From positions 1-7,281 of the forward strand of contig DAOWIV010000222.1 in assembly GCA_030640725.1 (NCBI GenBank): a DNA stretch of 7,281 bases, in the 5' to 3' direction. Numbering within the stretch: the first letter of the stretch is position 1; each line of letters opens with the position of its first letter. The position numbers and the translations under genes were made by a program. A model generated the notes under the pieces. It saw only the letters and a list, made by a program, of their open reading frames with translations. It was not told the DNA's origin and made no database searches. Positions 1-5,761 of the stretch are shown here, one piece after another. Origin of the DNA: Methanosarcinales archaeon. Lineage in GTDB: Archaea; Halobacteriota; Methanosarcinia; Methanosarcinales; Methanogasteraceae.

Positions 1-152
1 CCGTAAAAGTGGTAGGAGTTGATCTCTGTACCGGATTCATGATTGAGATGGTTTGCAAGCGCAATAATCACGATTGCTATGATTACCACCGAGCCGATCA
101 CGATGCCGATTCTTCGCATGTTGCGTGCAACCATGGCGTATTGATCAGGCAT
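1..152 (-). CDS. N-terminal part of an unrecognised membrane-anchored protein (truncated by window edge)
   Basis: Reading from the ATG at 152 towards 1 gives 50 complete codons without a stop, so the gene runs off the left edge. The protein starts MPDQYAMVARNMRRIG. Residues 15-33 are a run of Ile, Val, Ala and Gly typical of one transmembrane helix, preceded by Arg10, Arg13 and Arg14, which would keep the N-terminus in the cytoplasm. The polar stretch after residue 34 (NHLNHESGTEI) would then lie outside. This pattern fits a bitopic anchor or uncleaved signal anchor. The start is supported by a Shine-Dalgarno-like AAGGA at 157-161, four bases away, and by a box A about 42 bases upstream. It lies downstream of the MBL hydrolase on the same strand, 78 bases away, but with its own promoter. 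The function cannot be told from this fragment. Confidence 0.6.
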   Translation of the reverse strand, partial: MPDQYAMVARNMRRIGIVIGSVVIIAIVIIALANHLNHESGTEINSYHFY

Positions 153-190
153 CTGTTCCTTATAGGTTGCGGAAAAGCGAAGGATCTGAA

Positions 191-200
191 TTATTTATGT
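191..200 (-). promoter_or_regulatory. Candidate box A for the membrane-anchored gene
   Basis: On the minus strand this reads ACATAAATAA, an AT-rich element of archaeal TATA type. A start about 26 bases downstream would fall near 168, giving a leader of about 16 bases that contains the AAGGA ribosome site at 157-161 before the ATG at 152. The spacing is good, but the match to the consensus is only fair. Confidence 0.4.
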
Positions 201-230
201 GCATTTGCCAGACTAAGGAACCATGATATT

Positions 231-1022
231 CTAAAGCGTAACAGTCTCCATATCCCTGCCAATCGCAACGTCGCAGCCACTGCAATACTTACGCACTGTT
301 TCCACCATCTCATCCTCAAACCCTCTTGTGTGCGGGTAAAGATGCGTGAGAATGATCCTGCCCACCGATACTGACTCAAACATCTCGCCAAACGCCCGCG
401 GTGTCGTGTGATTGGTCACGTCAGGCACCGAATCCGGAAACGAGCACTCATGAATCAGGATATCCGCTCCATCGCAGAGCATCTTGATGCTCTCACACGG
501 TTCAGTGTCTCCGGTATATACAACCCGTACCTGCCCGCTCTCATCGGCGATACCATATCCAAGTGACGGCATAGCGTGCATGGTCTCAGCGCAGACGATC
601 TCGAACTTTCCGATCGAAACGCGATCCTGATCCGCCAGTTCAGTGACATTGATCCGCACCCGGTTTTTCATGTAGGGATACGCATCAAAAACCCTTGCAA
701 GCCACGTAGCGGTTCCGGAAGGTCCGTATATCGCAAGATCGTAGCTTTCGCAGAGCCATTTCGCTTTGATCAGACTCATGACATCAGCGACGTGGTCAAG
801 GTGCAGGTGCGTGAGAAATACATGCTTAATCGCGGTGCAGTCGGTAAATCCGGTAAGGCGCGGGAGAACCCCGCTTCCGCAGTCAAACAACACTGCAAAT
901 TCTGCAAATTTCGGAGCTGTGGGAGATGTCGGATCGCCGAGCTCAACGAGCACGCCTGACTGCACCCGGTGCGGCTGCGGGATGGCAACGCCGGTTCCGA
1001 TCAGTGTTATCCTGATGGGCAT
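231..1022 (-). CDS. Metallo-beta-lactamase-fold hydrolase, RNase Z/ElaC-like
   Basis: This 263-residue protein has the full metal-binding set of the MBL fold. HLHLDH at 72-77 is the HxHxDH signature, His149 lies in TMHA, Asp172 in YTGDT and His227 in ILTHLYP. NHTTPRAFG at 204-212 resembles the His-Ser/Thr-Thr motif of RNase Z (ElaC, COG1234), whose His takes part in phosphodiester cleavage. I see no clear long glycine-proline exosite arm of the kind true tRNA 3'-processing RNase Z uses. The substrate could therefore be tRNA 3' trailers or another phosphodiester or small ester. The protein is expected to bind two zinc ions and to be cytoplasmic, since no signal peptide is visible. The ATG at 1022 is preceded by no Shine-Dalgarno match. 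A weak box (TTAAGATTAA, minus strand, 1050-1059) at about the leaderless distance may explain this. The gene is divergent from purA across 82 bases. The family call is firm; the exact reaction is not. Confidence 0.85.
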   Translation of the reverse strand: MPIRITLIGTGVAIPQPHRVQSGVLVELGDPTSPTAPKFAEFAVLFDCGSGVLPRLTGFTDCTAIKHVFLTHLHLDHVADVMSLIKAKWLCESYDLAIYGPSGTATWLARVFDAYPYMKNRVRINVTELADQDRVSIGKFEIVCAETMHAMPSLGYGIADESGQVRVVYTGDTEPCESIKMLCDGADILIHECSFPDSVPDVTNHTTPRAFGEMFESVSVGRIILTHLYPHTRGFEDEMVETVRKYCSGCDVAIGRDMETVTL

Positions 1023-1074
1023 AGCTGGTGTTACTTGCGAGCAGGTGGCTTAATCTTAACCACCCCGGAAAAGG

Positions 1075-1082
1075 ATTATAAC
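1075..1082 (+). promoter_or_regulatory. Box A promoter of purA, leaderless spacing
   Basis: ATTATAAC follows the purine-rich CCGGAAAAGG (1065-1074), which suits a BRE next to a TATA element. The box centre lies about 26-27 bases before the purA ATG at 1105, so transcription should begin at or within a base or two of the start codon. No Shine-Dalgarno match occurs between the box and the ATG, which agrees with a leaderless mRNA. Confidence 0.55.
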
Positions 1083-1104
1083 ATGCCTGCACAGATTCAG
1101 AGAC

Positions 1105-2370
1105 ATGTTCACCATCCTAACAGGTGCCCAGTTTGGAGATGAGGGCAAAGGAAAGATCATAGATGTATTGAGCAGTGATTATGACACCGTTGTCCGGTTT
1201 CAGGGCGGAAATAACGCAGGACATACTGTAATCGTCGGAGACGACACTTACAAACTCCATCTGATTCCATCAGGCGTCCTGACAGGCGCCCGCCTTCTGA
1301 TCGGTCCGGGCGTGGTTGTCGATCCGGGAGTTCTTACCAGCGAGATCAAGATGCTTGAGGATACCGGCATAAAAATAACGCCCGAAAAACTCGGGATTGA
1401 TGCAAAGACGAGCATCATCATGCCATACCACATCGAGATGGACAAGCTCCGGGAACAAAAACGGGAGAAGAAGATCGGAACAACCGCCCGCGGCATCGGA
1501 TTTGCGTATATCGACAAAATATCAAGAGATGAGGTGCGGCTGGCTGATCTTGCCGACAAAAACGCGTTTTCAGCGATCATGGACGAACTTGCGCCGCAAA
1601 GGGAGCGCGCAATCGTTGATCTCGGAGGCGATCCCGGCGTGGTGCGTGCAGGCATTCCGGATTATGCCGGATACGGCGCCATGCTCAAGCCCTACATCAC
1701 CGATGTCTCCTATGAACTGAACCGTGCGCTCGATTCGGGTAGGAGTGTGCTTGCAGAGGGCGCGCAGGGCGCGCATCTCGACATCATTCACGGCACCCAG
1801 AAATATGTGACATCGTCAAGCACTACCGCCGGCGGCGCATGTGTGTACCTTGGCATCGGTCCGACAAGGGTGGATCAGGTGATCGGCGTGGTCAAGGCAT
1901 ATATCACACGGGTTGGCGAGGGTCCGCTGCCGACCGAACAGGCAGGAGAAATCGGAGATCGGCTTAGGGATGCGGGCGGTGAATTTGGCACCACCACAGG
2001 GCGCCCCCGGCGGTGCGGCTGGTTCGATGCTCCGCTTGCACGAAAAGCCGTGTATCTCAACGCCTACACGAGCATCGCGCTGACAAAGCTGGATGTTCTG
2101 ACCGGACTCGACCCGATCAGGGTCTGCACCGGATACGAACTAGATAACGAGCACATAGACTATCCGCCCGAGCTTTCGTCTGATCTCGAGCGCTGCACCC
2201 CTGTATATAAAGAGGTGGATGGATGGGAGCAGGATATTTCTGTTGAGCGGGTGTTCTCAGATCTGCCGGATGCTGCGCAGGATTACGTGCACCAGATAGA
2301 GGAGACCCTCAAAGTTGATATTAAGATCGTCTCGAATGGTCCGAAACGTAACCAGATAATCGTTCGCTAA
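1105..2370 (+). CDS. purA: Adenylosuccinate synthetase
   Basis: This enzyme joins IMP and aspartate with GTP hydrolysis to form adenylosuccinate, the first committed step from IMP to AMP, in the cytoplasm. The 421 residues match the usual family length of about 420-430. Family landmarks are all present: the N-terminal glycine loop GAQFGDEGKGK (7-17) with the catalytic Asp12, the catalytic His40 in NNAGH, the IMP-binding GTTARGIG (125-132), EGAQG (218-222), the aspartate-binding loop GTTTGRPRR (295-303), the guanine-recognition motif TKLD (327-330), and the C-terminal SNGPKRNQIIV (410-420). The ATG at 1105 fits the family N-terminus and the leaderless promoter. The gene stands alone: it is divergent from the MBL hydrolase and followed by a long non-coding stretch. 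No internal frameshift or missing key residue is seen. Confidence 0.97.
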   Translation: MFTILTGAQFGDEGKGKIIDVLSSDYDTVVRFQGGNNAGHTVIVGDDTYKLHLIPSGVLTGARLLIGPGVVVDPGVLTSEIKMLEDTGIKITPEKLGIDAKTSIIMPYHIEMDKLREQKREKKIGTTARGIGFAYIDKISRDEVRLADLADKNAFSAIMDELAPQRERAIVDLGGDPGVVRAGIPDYAGYGAMLKPYITDVSYELNRALDSGRSVLAEGAQGAHLDIIHGTQKYVTSSSTTAGGACVYLGIGPTRVDQVIGVVKAYITRVGEGPLPTEQAGEIGDRLRDAGGEFGTTTGRPRRCGWFDAPLARKAVYLNAYTSIALTKLDVLTGLDPIRVCTGYELDNEHIDYPPELSSDLERCTPVYKEVDGWEQDISVERVFSDLPDAAQDYVHQIEETLKVDIKIVSNGPKRNQIIVR

Positions 2371-2413
2371 AAGCATAAGTACAACCGCCCGCCATCAGCC
2401 CATTCCTCCAACT

Positions 2414-2439
2414 CGGAAATGGCTTTTGGTGGATTTCCG
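2414..2439. repeat. Short inverted repeat (7-bp stem) after purA
   Basis: CGGAAAT at 2414-2420 pairs perfectly with ATTTCCG at 2433-2439 around a 12-base loop. It sits 43 bases past the purA stop and just before a G-rich tract (2445-2469). No T-run follows directly, so I do not call it a terminator. It may be a processing or 3' end structure of the purA mRNA, or chance. Confidence 0.35.
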
Positions 2440-2608
2440 GTAAAGGTGTGGGGGGCTGGAGAGGTGGGGCATGTTCATCTGGCACTGACCCCTGAAATCT
2501 GTAGTTTGAATAATCAATCACAGATTCTTAGGCAGTCTCGTTCACAGGTGTGTTTTTCGTGTAAAGTATAGACATAAGGGTGGAATAAGGAAAGTTCATT
2601 GTTCCGTG

Positions 2609-2623
2609 TTTAACTGGGTTAAA
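2609..2623. repeat. Operator-like dyad TTTAAC-N3-GTTAAA
   Basis: TTTAAC (2609-2614) and GTTAAA (2618-2623) form a perfect 6-bp palindrome around TGG. The form resembles binding sites of dimeric regulators. It lies about 220 bases upstream of the nearest strong promoter at 2842, so any regulatory link is a guess. Confidence 0.25.
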
Positions 2624-2683
2624 ACTATGTTTATCGAAAATGGGTGGTGTATCTGGTAGCCTAGTTGACATCATGCAGGATAC

Positions 2684-2787
2684 TGTGCATAACTGTTCAC
2701 AATATTTGTAGAAATGTGTCTGACGTGAAAGATTAACAAACCAGTAAACCGGATCATTAACAGAGTTCCGGATGTGAATTATGCACA
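2684..2787. repeat. Inverted-repeat arms flanking a 71-base spacer
   Basis: The left arm TGTGCATAACTGTTCACA (2684-2701) and the right arm TGTGAATTATGCACA (2773-2787) are reverse complements over 15 bases, interrupted only by an extra CTG (2693-2695) in the left arm. Each arm is also a gapped TGTG...CACA dyad. The spacer holds a smaller CCGGA/TCCGG pair (2749-2753 and 2767-2771). The pair could fold as one long stem, act as two protein-binding sites, or mark a decayed small mobile element. No gene is inside. Confidence 0.4.
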
Positions 2788-2841
2788 TTACTGTACCCAT
2801 CCAGAATAAATTGTAGCTATGCCATGAATCTCTACAAAACC

Positions 2842-2849
2842 TTTATATA
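2842..2849 (+). promoter_or_regulatory. Strong box A (TTTATATA) upstream of the duplicated-module regulator
   Basis: This is an exact match to the archaeal TTTATATA consensus, preceded by ACAAAACC as a possible BRE. A start 26-27 bases from its centre falls at about 2872, next to the ATG at 2873 and about 100 bases before the gene at 2975. The element is nearly symmetric (TATATAAA on the minus strand), so weak reverse firing is possible. Confidence 0.65.
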
Positions 2850-2872
2850 GGGGTTATTACACATTCACATAT

Positions 2873-2965
2873 ATGACGATCCGCACAATACATGCACAAC
2901 AGCATGGTGGATCGCAGTTACACAGCACCAGGCATCTGAGGGGATGGATGGTGAACATCATTTGA
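2873..2965 (+). CDS. Possible leaderless 30-residue leader peptide or upstream ORF
   Basis: An ATG at the predicted transcription start opens 30 codons ending in TGA (2963-2965). The peptide begins MTIRTIHAQQHGG and has four His among 30 residues, with no domain pattern. Its stop overlaps the GAGGA ribosome site (2964-2968) of the following gene, and it is in the same frame as that gene. It could be a leader peptide that couples translation, a regulatory 5' UTR read by chance as an ORF, or an N-terminal extension cut off by one base change. Only the promoter spacing supports it. Confidence 0.3.
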   Translation: MTIRTIHAQQHGGSQLHSTRHLRGWMVNII

Positions 2966-2974
2966 GGAAAAGAT

Positions 2975-3559
2975 ATGAGATCCCGGCTCGACATCACGAC
3001 CGACAACGACTGTCGGCACACAATCCGGTCAGGTGGAGATGGCTGGAAGGACGTGCTGATCAGTTTCATCAATTCGGTCCCGGCACCCACCCACGAGTCC
3101 GGGGACTCACTCCATGCGAGGTCCCGGTTGAAACTCACGACAGATGATGGCGAAGACATCATCATGGAATCGGAAGGCACCGATTGGGCGGATGTCGTTA
3201 TCCGGTTCGTCGAGAACTTCCCGACCGTGACCAAGACCCGCCCAACCGGGTCTGGGGCGGCAGCGACAAGCCGGATACCGGATGCGCCGCTTCCGGAGTC
3301 GCTATCCGTCCGCGAACGCCTCGAACTCTTCTTGAAGTATGAGTATCCGCAGGTGTGGTTTACGTCCACCGACATAAAGAACCATTACGAGCGCATCTAT
3401 GACCCGATCAACCAGAGTACGGTCTCAACATACCTTGCCAGGATGTGCGGCCGGGGCGTTCTTGAGCGGCGGGGCAACCGGGTGCAGCGGGAATACAAGG
3501 TGTATGAAACAGCAACAACCCCCAAGCATGTTCTTCCGATCGCGCAGAGCGTTAACTAA
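2975..3559 (+). CDS. Unrecognised probable regulator: duplicated 38-residue module plus winged-helix-like domain
   Basis: I do not recognise this 194-residue protein. Residues 2-39 and 49-86 are two ungapped copies of one module, identical at 16 of 38 positions. Both start with RSRL, continue with TTD, and share a W.DV.I.F core and a closing P..T. Residues 88-107 form a Pro-, Gly- and Ala-rich linker. Residues 111-177 look like a winged helix: SVRERLELFL, a second helix near STDIKNHYERIY, a likely recognition helix STVSTYLARMCGRG (148-161), then a basic wing (LERRGNRVQREYKVYE). The modules may bind a ligand or allow dimer contacts, and the C-terminus likely binds DNA. The ATG at 2975 has GAGGA at 2964-2968, six bases away. 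No membrane segment is seen. The gene is alone on its strand and convergent with endA across 54 bases. Confidence 0.8.
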   Translation: MRSRLDITTDNDCRHTIRSGGDGWKDVLISFINSVPAPTHESGDSLHARSRLKLTTDDGEDIIMESEGTDWADVVIRFVENFPTVTKTRPTGSGAAATSRIPDAPLPESLSVRERLELFLKYEYPQVWFTSTDIKNHYERIYDPINQSTVSTYLARMCGRGVLERRGNRVQREYKVYETATTPKHVLPIAQSVN

Positions 3560-3613
3560 GATCTTCCAGTGATATATCCGGGGGTACTGCCAGATTGCCT
3601 GACTCATCAATCA

Positions 3614-4660
3614 TCATAGCCTGATCCATCCGATCTCGACATACGCAACCTCGCCGTCAGCATATCCAAAAACCATCCGTTTCCTGACGCTGTTTGCGAT
3701 GCGCACCGCACGTGACAGTTCGGGCAACGCAAATATATAATCGGGTGTGACCGCGTGTACGAGGTATTCCGAGTGTGTATCTGACTTAAACTGTTTATAC
3801 ACGCGAAAATGGGTTCCGAACTTAAATCCGGTCTTTGCGACAAGCCCGTTATCTCTGAGATGTGCGTACACCTGATACTTCAGCATGTATCCTGGTTCGA
3901 CGCCTGCCGCGTACTCGTTGAACCTGCCTGCGTCCAAGTCTGCAACGCCCTTGTGCTCGATCCGGATCCACTGCTTGCCCAGCAGGTAGCCGGATTCAAC
4001 AAGTGAGAGCTGAAGCCGGGACTCATCAAGTTTTCGCCCGAAGAAATAGCTGCTGTGCAGAAAATCAGACATCTCCTGATCCCAGACAATCGTTCGATCG
4101 TTAACCAGACCTGCAATCACCGGCACTTCGACTGCTTCCGGTTCGATCTGGCTTTTGCCTGCCATGGTTATTTTCTTTATCTCGTAGAACGTTATGTCGC
4201 TTTCCTCGTCCACTATCGCCAGTATCAATCGCTTCCTTGCATTTACTGCCTTGTTCAGCTCATGAATCAGGCTTGCCAGTGGTAGATGTGCTCGCTCTGA
4301 GATCACATAGACGAAGATGTGCGCCGGGACTTCTCCGGGGTGTCCGCCCCGTGGATACACCCGAAACCCGATCGGACTCATCTTTGTGTAGTAACCGCGC
4401 TCGCGCAGATCCTTAAACACAATATATCGCAGTTCAAAATCCTCAGAACGCCCGGATGCGATCCCAAAGAATGTTTTGAAATCGACAGACGCACCTTTCG
4501 AGAAAATCTCTATCTTCTCGCGGTACAGCAGGTACGCGCCCTCGATGAGCGATAATTCAAGTGCCCCATCTTTCCTTCGTCCGTAGAAACCGCGGTCATA
4601 CAGTTCGCTGACTGCATCGCCGCCTGCCGTGATCGTATCTCCATGTAGTTCACATTTCAT
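3614..4660 (-). CDS. endA: tRNA-splicing endonuclease, two-repeat (homodimer) type
   Basis: EndA cuts the bulge-helix-bulge motif at both exon-intron borders of archaeal pre-tRNA and pre-rRNA. With the ATG at 4660 the protein has 348 residues and two homologous halves: about 20-163 (RGFYGRRKDGALELSLIEG, ELRYIVFKDLRERGYY) and about 203-347 (SSYFFGRKLDESRLQLSLVES, LKYQVYAHLRDNGL). The C-terminal half carries the likely catalytic triad Tyr288 (FRVY), His296 (THSEYLV) and Lys327 (SVRKRM). In the N-terminal half the position matching His296 is Pro112, so that half should be structural, as in Archaeoglobus and Methanosarcina enzymes. An in-frame GTG at 4711 would add 17 residues. I prefer 4660 because AGGA lies 7 bases upstream of it and the box A at 4718-4725 predicts a start near 4695, inside the longer frame. 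The gene is divergent from tRNA-Val. Confidence 0.92.
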   Translation of the reverse strand: MKCELHGDTITAGGDAVSELYDRGFYGRRKDGALELSLIEGAYLLYREKIEIFSKGASVDFKTFFGIASGRSEDFELRYIVFKDLRERGYYTKMSPIGFRVYPRGGHPGEVPAHIFVYVISERAHLPLASLIHELNKAVNARKRLILAIVDEESDITFYEIKKITMAGKSQIEPEAVEVPVIAGLVNDRTIVWDQEMSDFLHSSYFFGRKLDESRLQLSLVESGYLLGKQWIRIEHKGVADLDAGRFNEYAAGVEPGYMLKYQVYAHLRDNGLVAKTGFKFGTHFRVYKQFKSDTHSEYLVHAVTPDYIFALPELSRAVRIANSVRKRMVFGYADGEVAYVEIGWIRL

Positions 4661-4717
4661 CTGTCTGTCCTGTCCATCCTTGAGCTCATCGGTTATGTCC
4701 GCCTTATTCACGTAATG

Positions 4718-4725
4718 TTTATATT
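4718..4725. promoter_or_regulatory. Box A between endA and tRNA-Val, possibly shared
   Basis: The plus strand reads TTTATATT, the minus strand AATATAAA. Its centre is about 32 bases before the mature tRNA 5' end at 4754, typical for an archaeal tRNA promoter, with a start near 4748. In the other direction a start near 4695 gives an endA leader of about 35 bases with AGGA before the ATG at 4660. I see no other TATA element between the two genes, so this one may work both ways. Confidence 0.55.
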
Positions 4726-4753
4726 GTTATCCATACTCTAAGCCATTAGTCAT

Positions 4754-4827
4754 GGGCTCGTGGTCTAGTCGGTTATGACATCGCCTTCACACGGCGGGGA
4801 TCCTGCGTTCGAATCGCAGCGAGCCCA
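4754..4827 (+). tRNA. tRNA-Val (anticodon CAC)
   Basis: The 74 bases fold into a full cloverleaf. The acceptor stem is GGGCTCG (4754-4760) with CGAGCCC (4820-4826), and the discriminator base is A4827. The D stem is GTC/GAC with a GG-containing loop. The anticodon stem is TCGCC (4781-4785) with GGCGG (4793-4797) around the loop TTCACAC, which gives anticodon CAC at 4788-4790 and reads codon GUG. The T arm CTGCG/CGCAG (4803-4807 and 4815-4819) encloses TTCGAAT. No intron is present at the usual 37/38 site, and CCA is not encoded, so it must be added after transcription. Confidence 0.95.
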
Positions 4828-4848
4828 TCCCTACCAATCATGCCGGAC

Positions 4849-4864
4849 GCGCGGCTACACGCGC
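4849..4864. repeat. Short GC-rich hairpin downstream of tRNA-Val
   Basis: GCGCG (4849-4853) pairs with CGCGC (4860-4864) around a 6-base loop, followed by six A (4865-4870). On the plus strand this lacks the T-run of a terminator. TTTTT at 4892-4896 is the nearest candidate stop signal for the tRNA transcript. The remaining bases up to the promoter at 4956 show no gene. Confidence 0.25.
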
Positions 4865-4955
4865 AAAAAATGGGTACATAGAGGGTGGTAGTTTTTCCGG
4901 GTTTTCAGGTGGGATGGAATCAGCCTCGCAAATCTGCCCAACTATCACCAACATG

Positions 4956-4962
4956 TTTATAA
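4956..4962 (+). promoter_or_regulatory. Box A of the KaiC-like/CooT/GAPDH operon
   Basis: TTTATAA lies about 47 bases before the first ATG at 5006. A start about 26 bases downstream falls near 4985 and leaves a leader of about 20 bases that includes GGGAG at 4994-4998. No further TATA element with a fitting leader is seen inside the operon, so this is the likely promoter for all four genes. Confidence 0.55.
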
Positions 4963-5005
4963 CTAATGTATTGCATAGAAATTATTGGTTTAAGGGAGTC
5001 ATACC

Positions 5006-5755
5006 ATGATGCGAAAGAAAACCGGAATTGCAGGATTCGATGAATTGATTCAGGGGGGACTGGTCGAAAACCGGGTGTATCTGGTAAGCGGTCCGCCGGG
5101 CAGTGGTAAAACCACATTCGGAACCCAGTTCCTGACTTATGGGGCAACCGTTGGGGAACTTGGGTTGTATGTGACACTCTCTGAAAGCCCACAGAACATC
5201 GTCAGCGACATGTCCAATTACACCCTGAATGTGCCGACATTGATCAAACTAAAGAAGCTATTCTTCTTAGACCTTGGTCCGACGCTTGAGTATGGGTACG
5301 GAGAAGAACTTCACAGCGTGATTACCCCTGCCTATGACGAGATGGCAGAGCCAGCGCCAGAGACCGAGCCGCCCTCCCCGTACATTGTGTATAAGGAGAT
5401 CAATAACTTTGTGAAGCAGTACCAGATCCAGAGAGTGACAATCGATTCGGTCTCTGCTATACGATTTACGACGCACGATCATTCGCAGGAGGAGAAGGAA
5501 CTGGGCAGGTTCATACGGAACCTGAGAAAACTCGGTTGCACAACGGTCCTTCTGTCAGAACTGACCGATCCGAACACATACAGCACCGAACAGTTCGCGG
5601 CAAGTGGTGTCATCTTCATGCACAATTTCATGCGCGAGGACAGTATGACCCGTGCGATACAGGTCATCAAGATGCGCGGCACCGAGCATGATTGTGACAT
5701 GCGAAAGATCAGGTTCACAAAGCAGGGACTCGAGGTTCTGGATCGCGTAAAGTGA
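5006..5755 (+). CDS. KaiC-like RecA-superfamily ATPase (single domain)
   Basis: This 249-residue protein is a single KaiC/RecA-type P-loop domain, predicted to bind ATP and form rings in the cytoplasm. Residues 6-18 (TGIAGFDELIQGG) are the typical KaiC lead-in. GPPGSGKT (29-36) is Walker A. YVTLSES (55-61) holds Glu60 at the site of the KaiC catalytic Glu pair, with Ser at the first position. TIDSVSAI (145-152) holds the Walker B Asp147, and QVIKMRGTEHD (219-229) matches the conserved KaiC motif KMRGxxHD. Residues about 107-130 form an acidic, Pro-rich stretch (DEMAEPAPETEPP inside it) that looks like a loop insertion. Such archaeal proteins are often signalling or regulatory ATPases, but the partner is not known here. 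GGGAG at 4994-4998 fits either ATG 5006 or ATG 5009; the first is used. The stop is six bases before the next ATG. Confidence 0.88.
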   Translation: MMRKKTGIAGFDELIQGGLVENRVYLVSGPPGSGKTTFGTQFLTYGATVGELGLYVTLSESPQNIVSDMSNYTLNVPTLIKLKKLFFLDLGPTLEYGYGEELHSVITPAYDEMAEPAPETEPPSPYIVYKEINNFVKQYQIQRVTIDSVSAIRFTTHDHSQEEKELGRFIRNLRKLGCTTVLLSELTDPNTYSTEQFAASGVIFMHNFMREDSMTRAIQVIKMRGTEHDCDMRKIRFTKQGLEVLDRVK

Positions 5756-5761
5756 TTGACC

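Larger units (their letters stand above)
2371..2841. other. Non-coding region downstream of purA with several dyads
   Basis: No convincing gene is found on either strand in these 471 bases. The first 100 or so bases contain a short hairpin (2414-2439) and a G-rich tract (2445-2469). From about 2500 the sequence turns AT-rich and holds a TTTAAC/GTTAAA dyad (2609-2623) and two inverted-repeat arms (2684-2701 and 2773-2787). The only T-run near purA that could end transcription is TTTTT at 2553-2557, which lacks a nearby strong stem. Two minus-strand reading frames of 66 and 90 codons exist here, but their translations have no domain-like pattern. Confidence 0.6.

Noticed and set aside
9..374. 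A 121-codon plus-strand frame at the left edge
   Set aside because: It lies antisense to the membrane-anchored N-terminus and the end of the MBL hydrolase, both better supported by motifs and start signals, and shows no domain of its own.
1759..1774. GC-rich direct repeat GGGCGCGCA inside purA
   Set aside because: It encodes the conserved EGAQGAH segment, so the repeat follows from the codons for Gly-Ala.
2321..2521. A 66-codon minus-strand frame overlapping the purA end
   Set aside because: It overlaps purA coding sequence and owes its Pro-rich stretch to the complement of the G-rich tract. No start signal or domain is seen.
2528..2800. A 90-codon minus-strand frame in the AT-rich gap
   Set aside because: Its translation is rich in Cys, His, Thr and Asn with no repeats, domain pattern or conserved-looking motif, and there is no ribosome site at its ATG. 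The near-symmetric box at 2842-2849 could transcribe it, so it is not fully excluded.
2963..2965. TGA as a selenocysteine codon joining the 30-codon ORF to the regulator
   Set aside because: The upstream peptide shows no redox motif or domain, I see no SECIS-like structure nearby, and the ribosome site overlapping the TGA supports a fresh start at 2975.
2857..3375. A 172-codon minus-strand frame
   Set aside because: It is antisense to the duplicated-module gene, and its Ser-rich low-complexity translation is what the complement of that coding sequence would give.
4661..4711. GTG at 4711 as the endA start
   Set aside because: It lies upstream of the transcription start predicted from the only box A in the gap and has no ribosome site; the extra 17 residues do not belong to the repeat.
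4849..4870. GC hairpin plus A-run as a terminator for the tRNA gene
   Set aside because: On the tRNA strand the run is A, not T, and on the other strand no gene ends here.
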